A DNA stretch of 64,000 nt from Microbacterium kyungheense. Lineage in GTDB: Bacteria; Actinomycetota; Actinomycetes; Actinomycetales; Microbacteriaceae. The stretch covers positions 806,001-870,000 of the forward strand of contig NZ_VFPE01000001.1 of assembly GCF_006783905.1 (NCBI RefSeq), given 5' to 3'. Position 1 is the first letter of the stretch, and each line of letters begins with the position of its first letter. Both the position numbers and the translations under genes were made by a program. The notes below the pieces were generated by a model that was not told the origin of the DNA, made no database searches, and saw only the letters and a program-made list of their open reading frames with translations. Positions 26,506-34,735 of the stretch are shown here, piece by piece.

Positions 26506-28328
26506 CAGTACTTCCTCTCCATCGGCGGGTAGTTCAACTCGCCCTTCTCGTTCTTCGTGAAGACGACCGGCTTCCAGTCCAGGCTGATGTGGTCCGCCGC
26601 GTCGGACGAGTGCGGGTCGCCCGTCAGGTACGCCATCGTGTGCTGCATGTAGTTCTCGTCGTCGCGCGTCGGGAAGTCGTCGCGCATGTGACCGCCGCGG
26701 CTCTCCTTGCGGTTGCGGGCGGCGTAGACGACGACCTCGGCGAGGTCGAGGAGGAAGCCGAGCTCGACGGCCTCGAGCAGGTCGGTGTTGAACCGCTTGC
26801 CCTTATCGTCGACGTGCACGTTCCGGTAGCGCTCGCGCAGCTCCTCGATCACCTCGAGCACCTCGCCCAGCGACTCGTCGGTGCGGAACACCTGCGCCTT
26901 GCGGTCCATCTCGTCCTGCAGCGTCTTGCGCAGCACCGCGATGCGCTCGGTGCCCTGGTTGGCGCGCAGACCCTCGATCAGGGAGCGGACCTCGGCGGCC
27001 GGGTCCTCGGGGAGCGGGACGAACTCGGCGGTCTTCGCGTACTCGACCGCATTGCGGCCGGCGCGCTTGCCGAAGACGTTGATGTCCAGGAGCGAGTTGG
27101 TGCCGAGACGGTTCGAGCCGTGCACCGACACGCACGCGCACTCGCCGGCGGCGTAGAGCCCCGGGACGACGGTGGTGTTGTCCGAGAGCACCTCGGCGTT
27201 GTTGTTCGTCGGGATGCCGCCCATCGCGTAGTGCGCGGTCGGCATGACCGGGACGGGCTCGACCACCGGGTCGACGCCCAGGTACGTGCGGGCGAACTCG
27301 GTGATGTCGGGAAGCTTGGTCTCGAGCACCTCGGCGCCCAGGTGCGTGCAGTCCAGCAGCACGTAGTCGCGGTGCGGACCCGCGCCGCGACCCTCTGCCA
27401 CCTCCTGCACCATGCAGCGGCTGACGATGTCGCGGGGGGCGAGGTCCTTGATGGTCGGCGCGTACCGCTCCATGAAGCGCTCGCCGGTGACGTTGCGCAG
27501 GATCGCCCCCTCGCCGCGCGCACCTTCGGTGAGGAGGATGCCGAGCCCGGCGAGCCCCGTCGGGTGGAACTGGAAGAACTCCATGTCCTCCAGCGGGAGG
27601 CCCTTGCGCCAGATGATGCCCACGCCGTCACCCGTGAGGGTGTGGGCGTTGGAGGTCGTCTTGAAGATCTTGCCGAAGCCGCCGGTCGCGAAGATGACCG
27701 CCTTGGACTGGAAGACGTGCAGTTCGCCGGTGGCCAGCTCGTACGCCACGACGCCGGCGATCTGCTTGTCCTTGCCCGTTCCGACGGTGATCAGGTCGAG
27801 GACGTAGAACTCGTTGAAGAAGTTGATGCCGAGCTTCACGCAGTTCTGGAACAGCGTCTGCAGGATCATGTGGCCGGTGCGGTCGGCGGCGTAGCACGCG
27901 CGGCGCACCGGCGTCTTGCCGTGGTCGGCGGTGTGACCGCCGAAGCGCCGCTGGTCGATCTTGCCATCGGGCGTGCGGTTGAACGGCAGGCCCATGTTCT
28001 CGAGGTCGATGACCGCGTCGATGGCCTCCTTGGCGAGGATCTCGGCCGCGTCCTGGTCGACGAGGTAGTCGCCGCCCTTGACGGTGTCGAAGGTGTGCCA
28101 CTCCCACGAGTCCTCTTCGACGTTGGCCAGGGCCGCCGCCATGCCGCCCTGCGCCGCACCGGTGTGTGAGCGGGTCGGGTAGAGCTTCGTGATGACCGCG
28201 GTCTTCGCGCCGGGGCCGGCCTCGATGGCCGCCCGCATGCCGGCGCCGCCGGCGCCGACGATCACGATGTCGAACTGGTGGTAGTGGACGCCGTCCTTGA
28301 CGTAGGAGTCGATGGTCTCAGTGCTCAC
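26505..28328 (-). CDS. sdhA: succinate dehydrogenase flavoprotein subunit
   Basis: SdhA oxidises succinate to fumarate. The 607-residue protein has the FAD start [18 protein letters not shown], the covalent-FAD histidine in [15 protein letters not shown], the substrate region [20 protein letters not shown], and [22 protein letters not shown]. The C-terminal domain includes [20 protein letters not shown], which carries active-site residues. The start is GTG 28328, with GAAAG upstream as a weak ribosome site. All conserved motifs are intact, consistent with a standard SQR of the actinobacterial type. Confidence 0.98.
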   Translation of the reverse strand: MSTETIDSYVKDGVHYHQFDIVIVGAGGAGMRAAIEAGPGAKTAVITKLYPTRSHTGAAQGGMAAALANVEEDSWEWHTFDTVKGGDYLVDQDAAEILAKEAIDAVIDLENMGLPFNRTPDGKIDQRRFGGHTADHGKTPVRRACYAADRTGHMILQTLFQNCVKLGINFFNEFYVLDLITVGTGKDKQIAGVVAYELATGELHVFQSKAVIFATGGFGKIFKTTSNAHTLTGDGVGIIWRKGLPLEDMEFFQFHPTGLAGLGILLTEGARGEGAILRNVTGERFMERYAPTIKDLAPRDIVSRCMVQEVAEGRGAGPHRDYVLLDCTHLGAEVLETKLPDITEFARTYLGVDPVVEPVPVMPTAHYAMGGIPTNNNAEVLSDNTTVVPGLYAAGECACVSVHGSNRLGTNSLLDINVFGKRAGRNAVEYAKTAEFVPLPEDPAAEVRSLIEGLRANQGTERIAVLRKTLQDEMDRKAQVFRTDESLGEVLEVIEELRERYRNVHVDDKGKRFNTDLLEAVELGFLLDLAEVVVYAARNRKESRGGHMRDDFPTRDDENYMQHTMAYLTGDPHSSDAADHISLDWKPVVFTKNEKGELNYPPMERKY

Positions 28329-28368
28329 GCTGATGCTTTCGATGGTCGATGCCGGGGATCGCCCGACG

Positions 28369-28818
28369 CTATCCGCAGATTCCGATGATGACGTCGGACG
28401 CCGTCTCGGCGTCGAAGCCGATGCACGGGTCGAACGTGAACACGACGAGCGTGCCGAGGACGATCAGGAACGCGGCGGCGAGCCACAGCGCCCACACCAG
28501 CACGCGACGCGTGCCGTTGTGCGTGACGTAGTCGTTGACGATCGTGCGCATGCCGTTGGCGCCGTGGATCAGGGCGAGCCACAGCATCAGCACGTCCCAC
28601 CACTGCCAGAACGGGGTGGCGTACTTGCCGGCGACGAACGCGAAGTCGATGCCGTGGATGCCCTCGCCGACCATGAGGTTGACGAACAGGTGGCCGAAGA
28701 TGAGGACCACGAGCAGCACGCCGGAGGCGCGCATGTACATCCAGCCCCACTTCTCGAGGTTGGGTCCCTTGCGGCGGACCGCGGCGCGCGGCGCGCGGGG
28801 GTCGGCGATGGCGGTCAT
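28369..28818 (-). CDS. sdhD: succinate dehydrogenase membrane anchor, SdhD
   Basis: This 149-residue anchor has three helices (about 32-52, 72-95, 108-130). Histidine in [10 protein letters not shown] and the quinone-site segment [16 protein letters not shown] are typical of the SdhD subunit in the type with one haem b. ATG 28818 overlaps the sdhC stop as ATGA. The gap to sdhA is 40 nt. Confidence 0.93.
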   Translation of the reverse strand: MTAIADPRAPRAAVRRKGPNLEKWGWMYMRASGVLLVVLIFGHLFVNLMVGEGIHGIDFAFVAGKYATPFWQWWDVLMLWLALIHGANGMRTIVNDYVTHNGTRRVLVWALWLAAAFLIVLGTLVVFTFDPCIGFDAETASDVIIGICG

Positions 28819-29243
28819 CAGTTGCCCCCTCCGAACGCGAGCATGAGGTGACGCGGTGCGAAGCCCAGCATCGTCACGGCCCACAGGCCCAGGACGCCCC
28901 ACCACAGCTGCCGCTGGTGACGCGTGGCCCACGGCCAGAAGTCGACGAGGATGATGCGCAGGCCGTTGTAGGCGTGATACGCGATCGCGGCCACCAGGGC
29001 CACCTCGCCGAGCGCCATCACCGGGTTCTTGTACGTGCCGATCACTGCGTCGTACGCCTCGGGAGAGACGCGGATGAGCGCGGTGTCGAGGATGTGCACA
29101 AGAAGGAAGAAGAAGATCGCGACGCCGGTGATGCGATGCAGCACCCACGACCACATGCCTTCGTTCCCGCGGTACAGCGTGCCGCGGGGGACTCGGGAAG
29201 TGGTCTCGGATACCGACGGTGTGACGCGTGCTGGTGCAGACAC
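28818..29243 (-). CDS. sdhC: succinate dehydrogenase cytochrome b subunit, SdhC
   Basis: SdhC, 141 residues and three helices, anchors complex II and binds haem and quinone. The signature RGNEGMWSWVLHRITGVAIFFFLLVHILDTALI holds the conserved HR and haem-ligand histidine; a further histidine is in YHAYNGLRIILVDF. GTG 29243 is set by GGGAGG shortly upstream. This is the first gene of the operon. Upstream are TAGGAT (29276-29281, minus strand) as a candidate -10 and the TTAGG-N4-CCTAA box at 29306-29319. Confidence 0.94.
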   Translation of the reverse strand: MSAPARVTPSVSETTSRVPRGTLYRGNEGMWSWVLHRITGVAIFFFLLVHILDTALIRVSPEAYDAVIGTYKNPVMALGEVALVAAIAYHAYNGLRIILVDFWPWATRHQRQLWWGVLGLWAVTMLGFAPRHLMLAFGGGN

Positions 29244-29305
29244 GGCCGTCCTCCCTGATTGGAACCTGTGTGTTCATCCTATTCCCGTCGCGATGGACTC
29301 GGGGA

Positions 29306-29319
29306 TTAGGGGCGCCTAA
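29306..29319. promoter_or_regulatory. DtxR/IdeR-like iron box upstream of sdhC
   Basis: TTAGG ggcg CCTAA followed by C matches the core TTAGGnnnnCCTAA of DtxR/IdeR operators. It lies 63-76 nt before the sdhC start, upstream of the candidate -10. Iron-dependent control of the Fe-S enzyme operon is plausible. A second palindrome, TCTCGACGTCGAGA, is at 29324-29337. Confidence 0.5.
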
Positions 29320-29385
29320 CTTCTCTCGACGTCGAGATATCTGCCCGGGGTGCCGGACGGCTCGTGGAAAACCTGACGAAACCCT

Positions 29386-29414
29386 TTGCCGTGCGAAGCC
29401 GCGGCTCCTAGCGT
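29386..29414 (+). promoter_or_regulatory. promoter of the xylanase gene
   Basis: TTGCCG (29386-29391) and TAGCGT (29409-29414) are separated by exactly 17 bp, giving a predicted start near 29421, before the operator at 29430-29459. Confidence 0.5.
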
Positions 29415-29429
29415 TTGTTGCGCACGCGA

Positions 29430-29459
29430 ACATATGCGTCGCGCGTGCGTCGCATATGT
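29430..29459. promoter_or_regulatory. spaced inverted repeat operator before the xylanase
   Basis: ACATATGCG (29430-29438) and CGCATATGT (29451-29459) form a perfect 9-bp inverted repeat with a 12-bp spacer. It lies between the predicted transcription start and the ribosome site, where a bound repressor would block transcription. No local regulator gene is evident. Confidence 0.55.
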
Positions 29460-29484
29460 ACCGACAATGACGTCAGGAGTTCTC

Positions 29485-30645
29485 ATGCGCCGATCGACCC
29501 GATCACTGCTGGTGGCCGCAGCCACCGCCGCCCTGGTGCTGCCGCTCTGCACCGCGACGGCGGCGGCCGCGGCCCCTCCCGGGTTCAGCAACGCCGACAA
29601 GGGGGCGCTGCGCAATCAGGCGCCGCGCGACCTCGCGATCGGCAGCGCCGTGTGGGGGCAGCGCGATCTGCTCGAGTACGACCGCGCCGCGCCCACCGAG
29701 TACCAGCAGGTGCTCTCGACGCAGTTCTCGTCGCTCACCCCCGAGAACGACATGAAGTGGGATGCCGTCCACCCGGCGCCAGGCGTCTACGACTTCACCT
29801 CGGCCGATGCGCTGGTCGCCTACGCGAAGGCGAACCACCAGCAGGTCCGCGGTCACACACTGCTCTGGCACAGCCAGAATCCGGCATGGGTCACCGCCGC
29901 GAGCCGGACATGGACGTGCGACGACGCCCGCGCCGTGCTCGAAGACCACATCCGCACCGTGGTGGGCCATTTCAAGGGCGAGATCTACGAGTGGGACGTC
30001 GCCAATGAGATCTTCCAGGACACGTGGGACAACGGCGGCGTGCGGCTGCGCACCGAGGCGAACCCGTTCCTCAAAGCCTGCGCCGACGACCCGGTCGCGC
30101 TTGTGGAGGACGCCTTCCGGTGGGCGCATGAGGCCGACCCCGGGGCCGTGCTGTTCCTCAACGACTACAACGCGGAGGGCATCAACGAGAAGACCGACGC
30201 CTACTACGCGCTCGCGGAGCAGATGCTGGCTGACGGGGCTCCGCTCGGAGGCTTCGGCGCGCAGGGCCACCTCAGCCTGCTGTACGGCTTCGACACCTCC
30301 ATCCAGGCGAACTTCGAGCGCTTCGCGGCGCTGGGCCTGAAGGTGGCCGTGACGGAGGCCGACGTGCGCATCCCGCTGCAGGCTGGCGAGACGGGCCCGA
30401 CCCCGGAGCAGGTCGCGGTGCAGGCCGAGCGGTACGACGCGATGCTGCGGGCGTGCCTGAACGTGACCGCGTGCTCGTCGTTCACGGTGTGGGGCTTCCC
30501 CGACGCGAACTCGTGGGTTCCCGGCGTCTTCCCCGGCGAGGGCTGGGCGACGATCTTCGAGGACGACTTCACTCCCAAGCCCGCGTTCACGGCGATGCTG
30601 CAGTCGCTCACCGACGCGACGCCGGGCACGTCGCCGCGCCGCTGA
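29485..30645 (+). CDS. secreted endo-1,4-beta-xylanase, GH10
   Basis: This 386-residue enzyme hydrolyses internal xylan bonds outside the cell. A Sec signal peptide covers residues 1 to about 30 (RRSTRS, then a hydrophobic core, ending AAAA). The GH10 barrel follows: SLTPENDMKWDAVHP, RGHTLLWHSQNPAW, acid/base Glu175 in WDVANEIF, nucleophile Glu291 in VTEADVRI, and VWGFPDANSW. No carbohydrate-binding module is attached. ATG 29485 has AGGAG five nt upstream. It is a single-gene unit with its own promoter, operator and a strong terminator. Confidence 0.95.
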   Translation: MRRSTRSLLVAAATAALVLPLCTATAAAAAPPGFSNADKGALRNQAPRDLAIGSAVWGQRDLLEYDRAAPTEYQQVLSTQFSSLTPENDMKWDAVHPAPGVYDFTSADALVAYAKANHQQVRGHTLLWHSQNPAWVTAASRTWTCDDARAVLEDHIRTVVGHFKGEIYEWDVANEIFQDTWDNGGVRLRTEANPFLKACADDPVALVEDAFRWAHEADPGAVLFLNDYNAEGINEKTDAYYALAEQMLADGAPLGGFGAQGHLSLLYGFDTSIQANFERFAALGLKVAVTEADVRIPLQAGETGPTPEQVAVQAERYDAMLRACLNVTACSSFTVWGFPDANSWVPGVFPGEGWATIFEDDFTPKPAFTAMLQSLTDATPGTSPRR

Positions 30646-30650
30646 TGCGC

Positions 30651-30690
30651 CCCGCGACGGCGGCCGACCGCAGTCGGCCGCCGTCGCGGG
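30651..30690 (+). terminator. strong hairpin terminator after the xylanase
   Basis: CCCGCGACGGCGGCCGAC (30651-30668) pairs perfectly over 18 bp with 30673-30690 around the loop cgca. It starts 6 nt after the stop codon. There is no T tract. Confidence 0.8.
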
Positions 30691-30701
30691 CACCGGGCGA
30701 T

Positions 30702-30707
30702 TAGCCT
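30702..30707 (+). promoter_or_regulatory. -10 box of leaderless manC transcript
   Basis: TAGCCT stands 7 nt before ATG 30715, with no ribosome site between. Confidence 0.5.
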
Positions 30708-30714
30708 GAGTGGC

Positions 30715-31830
30715 ATGTCTGGACCCATCGACGACTTCTACGCCGTGATCCCCGCGGGCGGCATCGGCAGCCGATTGTGGCCCCTGTCGCGCGCCGACGC
30801 GCCGAAGTTCCTGCACGACCTCACCGGGTCGGGGCGAACCTTGCTGCGCGACACCTGGGATCGCCTGGAGCCTCTCGCCGGACCCGACCGCATCGCGGTG
30901 GTCACCGGTCGTGCGCACCGCGCCGCGGTCGAGAAGGAGCTGCCCGGCATCGCCGACCTCAACGTGTTCCTGGAGTCCGAGCCGCGCGACTCGACCGCCG
31001 CGATCGGCCTCGCCGCCGCCGTGCTGTCGCGTCGCGAGCCGGATGTCATCATCGGCTCGTTCGCGGCCGACCACGTGATCCGCGTGCCCCAGTTGTTCGA
31101 CTGGGCGGTCCGTCAGGCCGTCGCGACGGCGCGCGAGGGATACATCTGCACCGTCGGCATCCAGCCCTCCGAGCCTTCCGTCGGCTTCGGCTACATCAAG
31201 AAGAGCGATGCGCTGCAGGTCGACGGCGCTCCCGAGGCCGCCCTGGTCGAGAGCTTCGTCGAGAAGCCCGACCTCGAGACCGCCAAGGGGTACTTCGCCG
31301 ACCGCAACTATCTGTGGAACGCCGGCATGTTCATCGCGCGCGCCGACGTGCTGCTCGGCGAGATCGCAGAGAGCGACCCGCACCTCTACGCGGGTCTCAT
31401 GGACCTTGCCGAGGCATGGGACGACCGCGACGCGCGCGGACCGGTGGTCGACCGGGTGTGGCCGACACTCACCAAGATCGCGATCGACTACTCGGTCGCT
31501 GAGCCCGCTGCGGCCAAGGGGCGCCTCGCCGTCATCCCCGGCCACTTCGACTGGGACGACGTGGGCGACTTCGCCAGCCTCGCCAAGCTCAACTCGCACG
31601 GCCGCAAGAACGACCTCGCCATCCTCGGCGAGAACGCCCGCATCCTCTCGGATGCCGCCAGCGGCATCGTCGTCAGCCAGACCCGCCGCGTGATCAGCCT
31701 CATCGGCGTCCGCGACATCGTCGTGGTCGACACCGAGGATGCCCTCCTGGTCACGACGAGCGAGCACGCCCAGCGTGTGAAAGGTGTCGTCGACGCCCTC
31801 AAGCTCAGCGGGCGCGGCGAGGTGCTCTGA
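30715..31830 (+). CDS. manC: mannose-1-phosphate guanylyltransferase
   Basis: This 371-residue nucleotidyltransferase makes GDP-mannose from GTP and mannose-1-phosphate for glycans and lipoglycans. The pyrophosphorylase signature PAGGIGSRLWPLSRADAPK is at residues 13-31, with FVEKPD and LWNAGMFIARADVL in the substrate region and GHFDWDDVGDFASL near 280. It lacks the C-terminal mannose isomerase domain of long ManC/AlgA proteins, as is usual in actinobacteria. The gene is probably leaderless and monocistronic. The partial phosphomannomutase-like gene at the right window edge could supply mannose-1-phosphate. Confidence 0.93.
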   Translation: MSGPIDDFYAVIPAGGIGSRLWPLSRADAPKFLHDLTGSGRTLLRDTWDRLEPLAGPDRIAVVTGRAHRAAVEKELPGIADLNVFLESEPRDSTAAIGLAAAVLSRREPDVIIGSFAADHVIRVPQLFDWAVRQAVATAREGYICTVGIQPSEPSVGFGYIKKSDALQVDGAPEAALVESFVEKPDLETAKGYFADRNYLWNAGMFIARADVLLGEIAESDPHLYAGLMDLAEAWDDRDARGPVVDRVWPTLTKIAIDYSVAEPAAAKGRLAVIPGHFDWDDVGDFASLAKLNSHGRKNDLAILGENARILSDAASGIVVSQTRRVISLIGVRDIVVVDTEDALLVTTSEHAQRVKGVVDALKLSGRGEVL

Positions 31831-31850
31831 CGCCGCACGCGGGGGAAAGC

Positions 31851-31891
31851 GGATGCCGCGGGCCGCGGCATCCCGTGCTCATCTGAGCACC
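31851..31891 (+). terminator. double hairpin after manC
   Basis: GGATGCCGC ggg CC GCGGCATCC forms one hairpin (31851-31873), and GTGCTC atct GAGCAC a second (31876-31891). Both follow the manC stop by about 20 nt. Confidence 0.7.
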
Positions 31892-31902
31892 ATATTGCGG
31901 TC

Positions 31903-31941
31903 TTGCAACATTTCGCGAACAGTGCCCCGCGAAGCATGCAA
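31903..31941. promoter_or_regulatory. imperfect inverted repeat upstream of bmpA
   Basis: TTGCAACATTTCGCG (31903-31917) and CGCGAAGCATGCAA (31928-31941) form an imperfect inverted repeat ahead of the -10-like TAACTT (31960-31965). It is a candidate operator of the nucleoside operon; the regulator is unknown. Confidence 0.35.
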
Positions 31942-32012
31942 CCGCGCCGACACAGTGTGTAACTTGATGCAGTCCCCGTGAAGGACGCGGGGGGAATCCT
32001 GTGGAGGCTGAG

Positions 32013-33131
32013 TTGACCATCTCACGCACCAAGAAGCTCGCCGGCTTTGCTGCCGCCGCGGGCATCGCCCTGGTCCTCGCGGGCTGTGGCAGCGCACCGG
32101 AAGACACGTCGTCGACCGACAACGCCGGCAGCGACGTCGTCGAGGGCTTCAAGCCGTGCCTCGTCTCTGACGCGGGTGGCTGGAACGACAAGTCGTTCAA
32201 CCAGTCTGCGAAGGAGGGCCTCGACTCGGCCCTGGACGAGCTGGGCGTCGAGGGCCTCGAGCTCGAGTCCACCTCCGAGAACGACTACGCGCCCAACATG
32301 GAGACCGCCGTCTCCGAGGGCTGCACCCTGATCATCTCGGTCGGCTTCAACCTGTCGGCCGCCACCGTCGAGTCGGCCAACGCCAACCCCGACGTGAACT
32401 ACGCGATCATCGACGACTACGCGGACACCGACTTCGACGGCACCACGGATGCCCCGAACATCAAGCCGCTGGTCTTCAACACCGCCGAAGCGGCCTACCT
32501 CGGCGGCTACGCCGCGGCGGCATGGTCGGCGCAGGACGGCGTGAACAAGGTCGGCACCTTCGGCGGCATGCAGATCCCGTCCGTCGCCGTGTTCATGGAC
32601 GGCTTCCAGCTCGGTGTCGAGAAGTTCAACGAGGACAAGGGCGGCGCCGTCGAGGTCTTCGGCTGGGACATCGAGACCCAGGAGGGCTCGTTCACCGGCG
32701 GCTTCGACGCGAACGACACCGCCAAGCAGACCGCGCAGGGCGTGCTCGACCAGGGCGTCGACGTGATCCTGCCCGTCGGCGGCCCGATCTACCAGAGCGC
32801 CGCGGCGGCCATCGCCGACAGCGGCACCTCGACCGTCATGCTCGGTGTCGACTCCGACCTCGCGGTCGCGGACGACAGCGTCGCCGACATCACGCTGGTT
32901 TCGATCATGAAGGCGATCGACGTCGCCGTGCACGACACCGTCGTGTCCGCCTCCACGGGCGACTTCGACGTGGCGCCGTACATCGGCACGCTCGAGAACG
33001 AGGGCGTCAAGCTCTCCAGCTTCCACGACTTCGAGTCGCAGCTGCCCGAGGGCCTGCTGGACGAGCTGGCCACGCTCCAGGAGCAGATCATCTCCGGTGA
33101 CATCACGGTGGAGTCGCCGAACTCCCCGTGA
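32013..33131 (+). CDS. BmpA-family nucleoside-binding lipoprotein
   Basis: This 372-residue lipoprotein is the substrate-binding part of the following ABC transporter. The signal peptide ends in the lipobox LAGC (VLAGCGS), so it is anchored outside the membrane. The mature part is a BMP/PnrA fold: DAGGWNDKSFNQSAKEGLD at the ligand cleft and VGTFGGMQIPSVAVFMDGFQLGV further on. Family members (PnrA, BmpA) bind purine or pyrimidine nucleosides, which agrees with the deaminases and phosphorylase downstream. The start is TTG 32013, with GGAGG five nt upstream. Confidence 0.93.
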   Translation: MTISRTKKLAGFAAAAGIALVLAGCGSAPEDTSSTDNAGSDVVEGFKPCLVSDAGGWNDKSFNQSAKEGLDSALDELGVEGLELESTSENDYAPNMETAVSEGCTLIISVGFNLSAATVESANANPDVNYAIIDDYADTDFDGTTDAPNIKPLVFNTAEAAYLGGYAAAAWSAQDGVNKVGTFGGMQIPSVAVFMDGFQLGVEKFNEDKGGAVEVFGWDIETQEGSFTGGFDANDTAKQTAQGVLDQGVDVILPVGGPIYQSAAAAIADSGTSTVMLGVDSDLAVADDSVADITLVSIMKAIDVAVHDTVVSASTGDFDVAPYIGTLENEGVKLSSFHDFESQLPEGLLDELATLQEQIISGDITVESPNSP

Positions 33132-33144
33132 CGCACGGCTGAAG

Positions 33145-33182
33145 CGGCGGTCGGTCGGATGCGCGCATCCGGCCGGCCGCCG
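33145..33182 (+). terminator. intra-operon hairpin terminator
   Basis: CGGCGGTCGGTCGGATGC (33145-33162) pairs with GCATCCGGCCGGCCGCCG (33165-33182), with two G-T pairs, and is followed by TCCTTTCT. It lies between bmpA and the ATPase gene and would let the binding protein be made in excess over the membrane parts. Confidence 0.75.
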
Positions 33183-33220
33183 TCCTTTCTGCTGAAGAAC
33201 GGACTGGATAAGGTGCAGAT

Positions 33221-34735
33221 ATGAAGCTCGAGCTCCGCGGGATCACGAAGAGATTCGGCAGCCTCGTCGCCAACGACCACATCGATCTCACGGTCGAGCC
33301 CGGTGAGATCCACGCCCTGCTCGGTGAGAACGGCGCGGGCAAGTCCACCCTGATGAACGTGCTGTACGGCCTGTATCAGGCGGACGAGGGCGACATCCTC
33401 CTCGACGATGTGCCGCAGGGCTTCCGCGGCCCCGGCGACGCGATGGCCGCCGGCATCGGCATGGTGCACCAGCACTTCATGCTCATCCCCGTGTTCACGG
33501 TCGCCGAGAACGTCATGCTCGGCCACGAGGACACCAAGGGCATCGGCGCCCTGGACCTCGCGAAGGCCCGCGAGCACGTGAAGAACGTCGCGGCGCGCTT
33601 CGGCTTCCACATCGACCCGGACGCCATCGTCGGCGATCTGCCGGTCGGCGTGCAGCAGCGGGTCGAGATCATCAAGGCGCTGTCGCGCGACGCCAAGGTC
33701 CTCGTCTTCGACGAGCCGACCGCCGTGCTGACCCCGCAAGAGACCGACGAGCTCATGGCGATCATGCGCCAGCTGCGCGACGAGGGCACGGCGATCGTGT
33801 TCATCACCCACAAGCTGCGCGAGGTGCGCGAGGTCGCGGACCGGATCACGGTCATCCGCCTCGGCAAGGTGGTCGGCGAGGCCGAGCCGACGGCGACCAA
33901 CGCCGAGCTGGCGTCCCTCATGGTCGGCCGCGCCGTCGAGCTCACCGTGCACAAGAATCCGCCGAACGTCGGCGAGGGGGGCCTGGAGGTGCGCGACCTG
34001 CGCGTGCTGACGCCGGGCGGAGCGATCGTCGTCGACGACGTCAGCTTCGATGTGCGACCGGGCGAGGTCCTCGCCGTCGCCGGCGTCCAGGGGAACGGGC
34101 AGACCGAGCTGGTGGAGGCGATCGTCGGACTCGCCGCACGCGTCGAAGGGTCGATCACCCTCGGCGGCGTCGAGCTCGTCGGGCGCGGCGTCAGGGGGAT
34201 CCTCGACGAGGGCGTCGGGTTCGTCCCCGAGGACCGCAATGAGGACGGACTGGTCGGCGGATTCTCCGTCGCCGAGAACCTCATCCTCGACCGCTCCACC
34301 GATCCGGCGTTCGTGCGAGCCGGCACGCTGCGACGCGATGCACTGGCGGAGTTCGCACGGGAGCGCATCGAGGAGTTCGACATCCGGACCCAGGGGCCGT
34401 CGACTCCGGCCGGCACCCTCTCCGGCGGCAACCAGCAGAAAGTCGTGATCGCGCGCGAGATGAGCCGCGATCTGCGCCTGCTCGTCGCCGCCCAGCCGAC
34501 GCGCGGTGTCGACGTCGGCTCCATCGAGTTCATCCACAAGCGGATCATCGAGACGCGGGATGCCGGCATCCCGGTCGTCGTCGTCTCCACAGAGCTCGAC
34601 GAGGTGAGCGCGTTGGCGGATCGCATCGCCGTGATGTACCGGGGATCGATCGTCGGCATCGTGCCGGGCGACACGTCCCGCGAGACCCTCGGCCTCATGA
34701 TGGCCGGAGCCACGGACCCGGAGGCGGCGGCATGA
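33221..34735 (+). CDS. nucleoside ABC transporter, duplicated ATPase
   Basis: This 504-residue protein has two ABC domains (about 1-245 and 255-500), as in the sugar/nucleoside class. The first has Walker A GENGAGKST and the relaxed signature LPVGVQQRVEI; the second has degenerate Walker A GVQGNGQTEL and signature LSGGNQQKV. The Walker B of the second reads LLVAAQPTRGVD, typical of this class. It is like YufO/NupA-type and PnrC-type proteins that energise nucleoside uptake. The stop overlaps the permease start (ATGA). Confidence 0.94.
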   Translation: MKLELRGITKRFGSLVANDHIDLTVEPGEIHALLGENGAGKSTLMNVLYGLYQADEGDILLDDVPQGFRGPGDAMAAGIGMVHQHFMLIPVFTVAENVMLGHEDTKGIGALDLAKAREHVKNVAARFGFHIDPDAIVGDLPVGVQQRVEIIKALSRDAKVLVFDEPTAVLTPQETDELMAIMRQLRDEGTAIVFITHKLREVREVADRITVIRLGKVVGEAEPTATNAELASLMVGRAVELTVHKNPPNVGEGGLEVRDLRVLTPGGAIVVDDVSFDVRPGEVLAVAGVQGNGQTELVEAIVGLAARVEGSITLGGVELVGRGVRGILDEGVGFVPEDRNEDGLVGGFSVAENLILDRSTDPAFVRAGTLRRDALAEFARERIEEFDIRTQGPSTPAGTLSGGNQQKVVIAREMSRDLRLLVAAQPTRGVDVGSIEFIHKRIIETRDAGIPVVVVSTELDEVSALADRIAVMYRGSIVGIVPGDTSRETLGLMMAGATDPEAAA

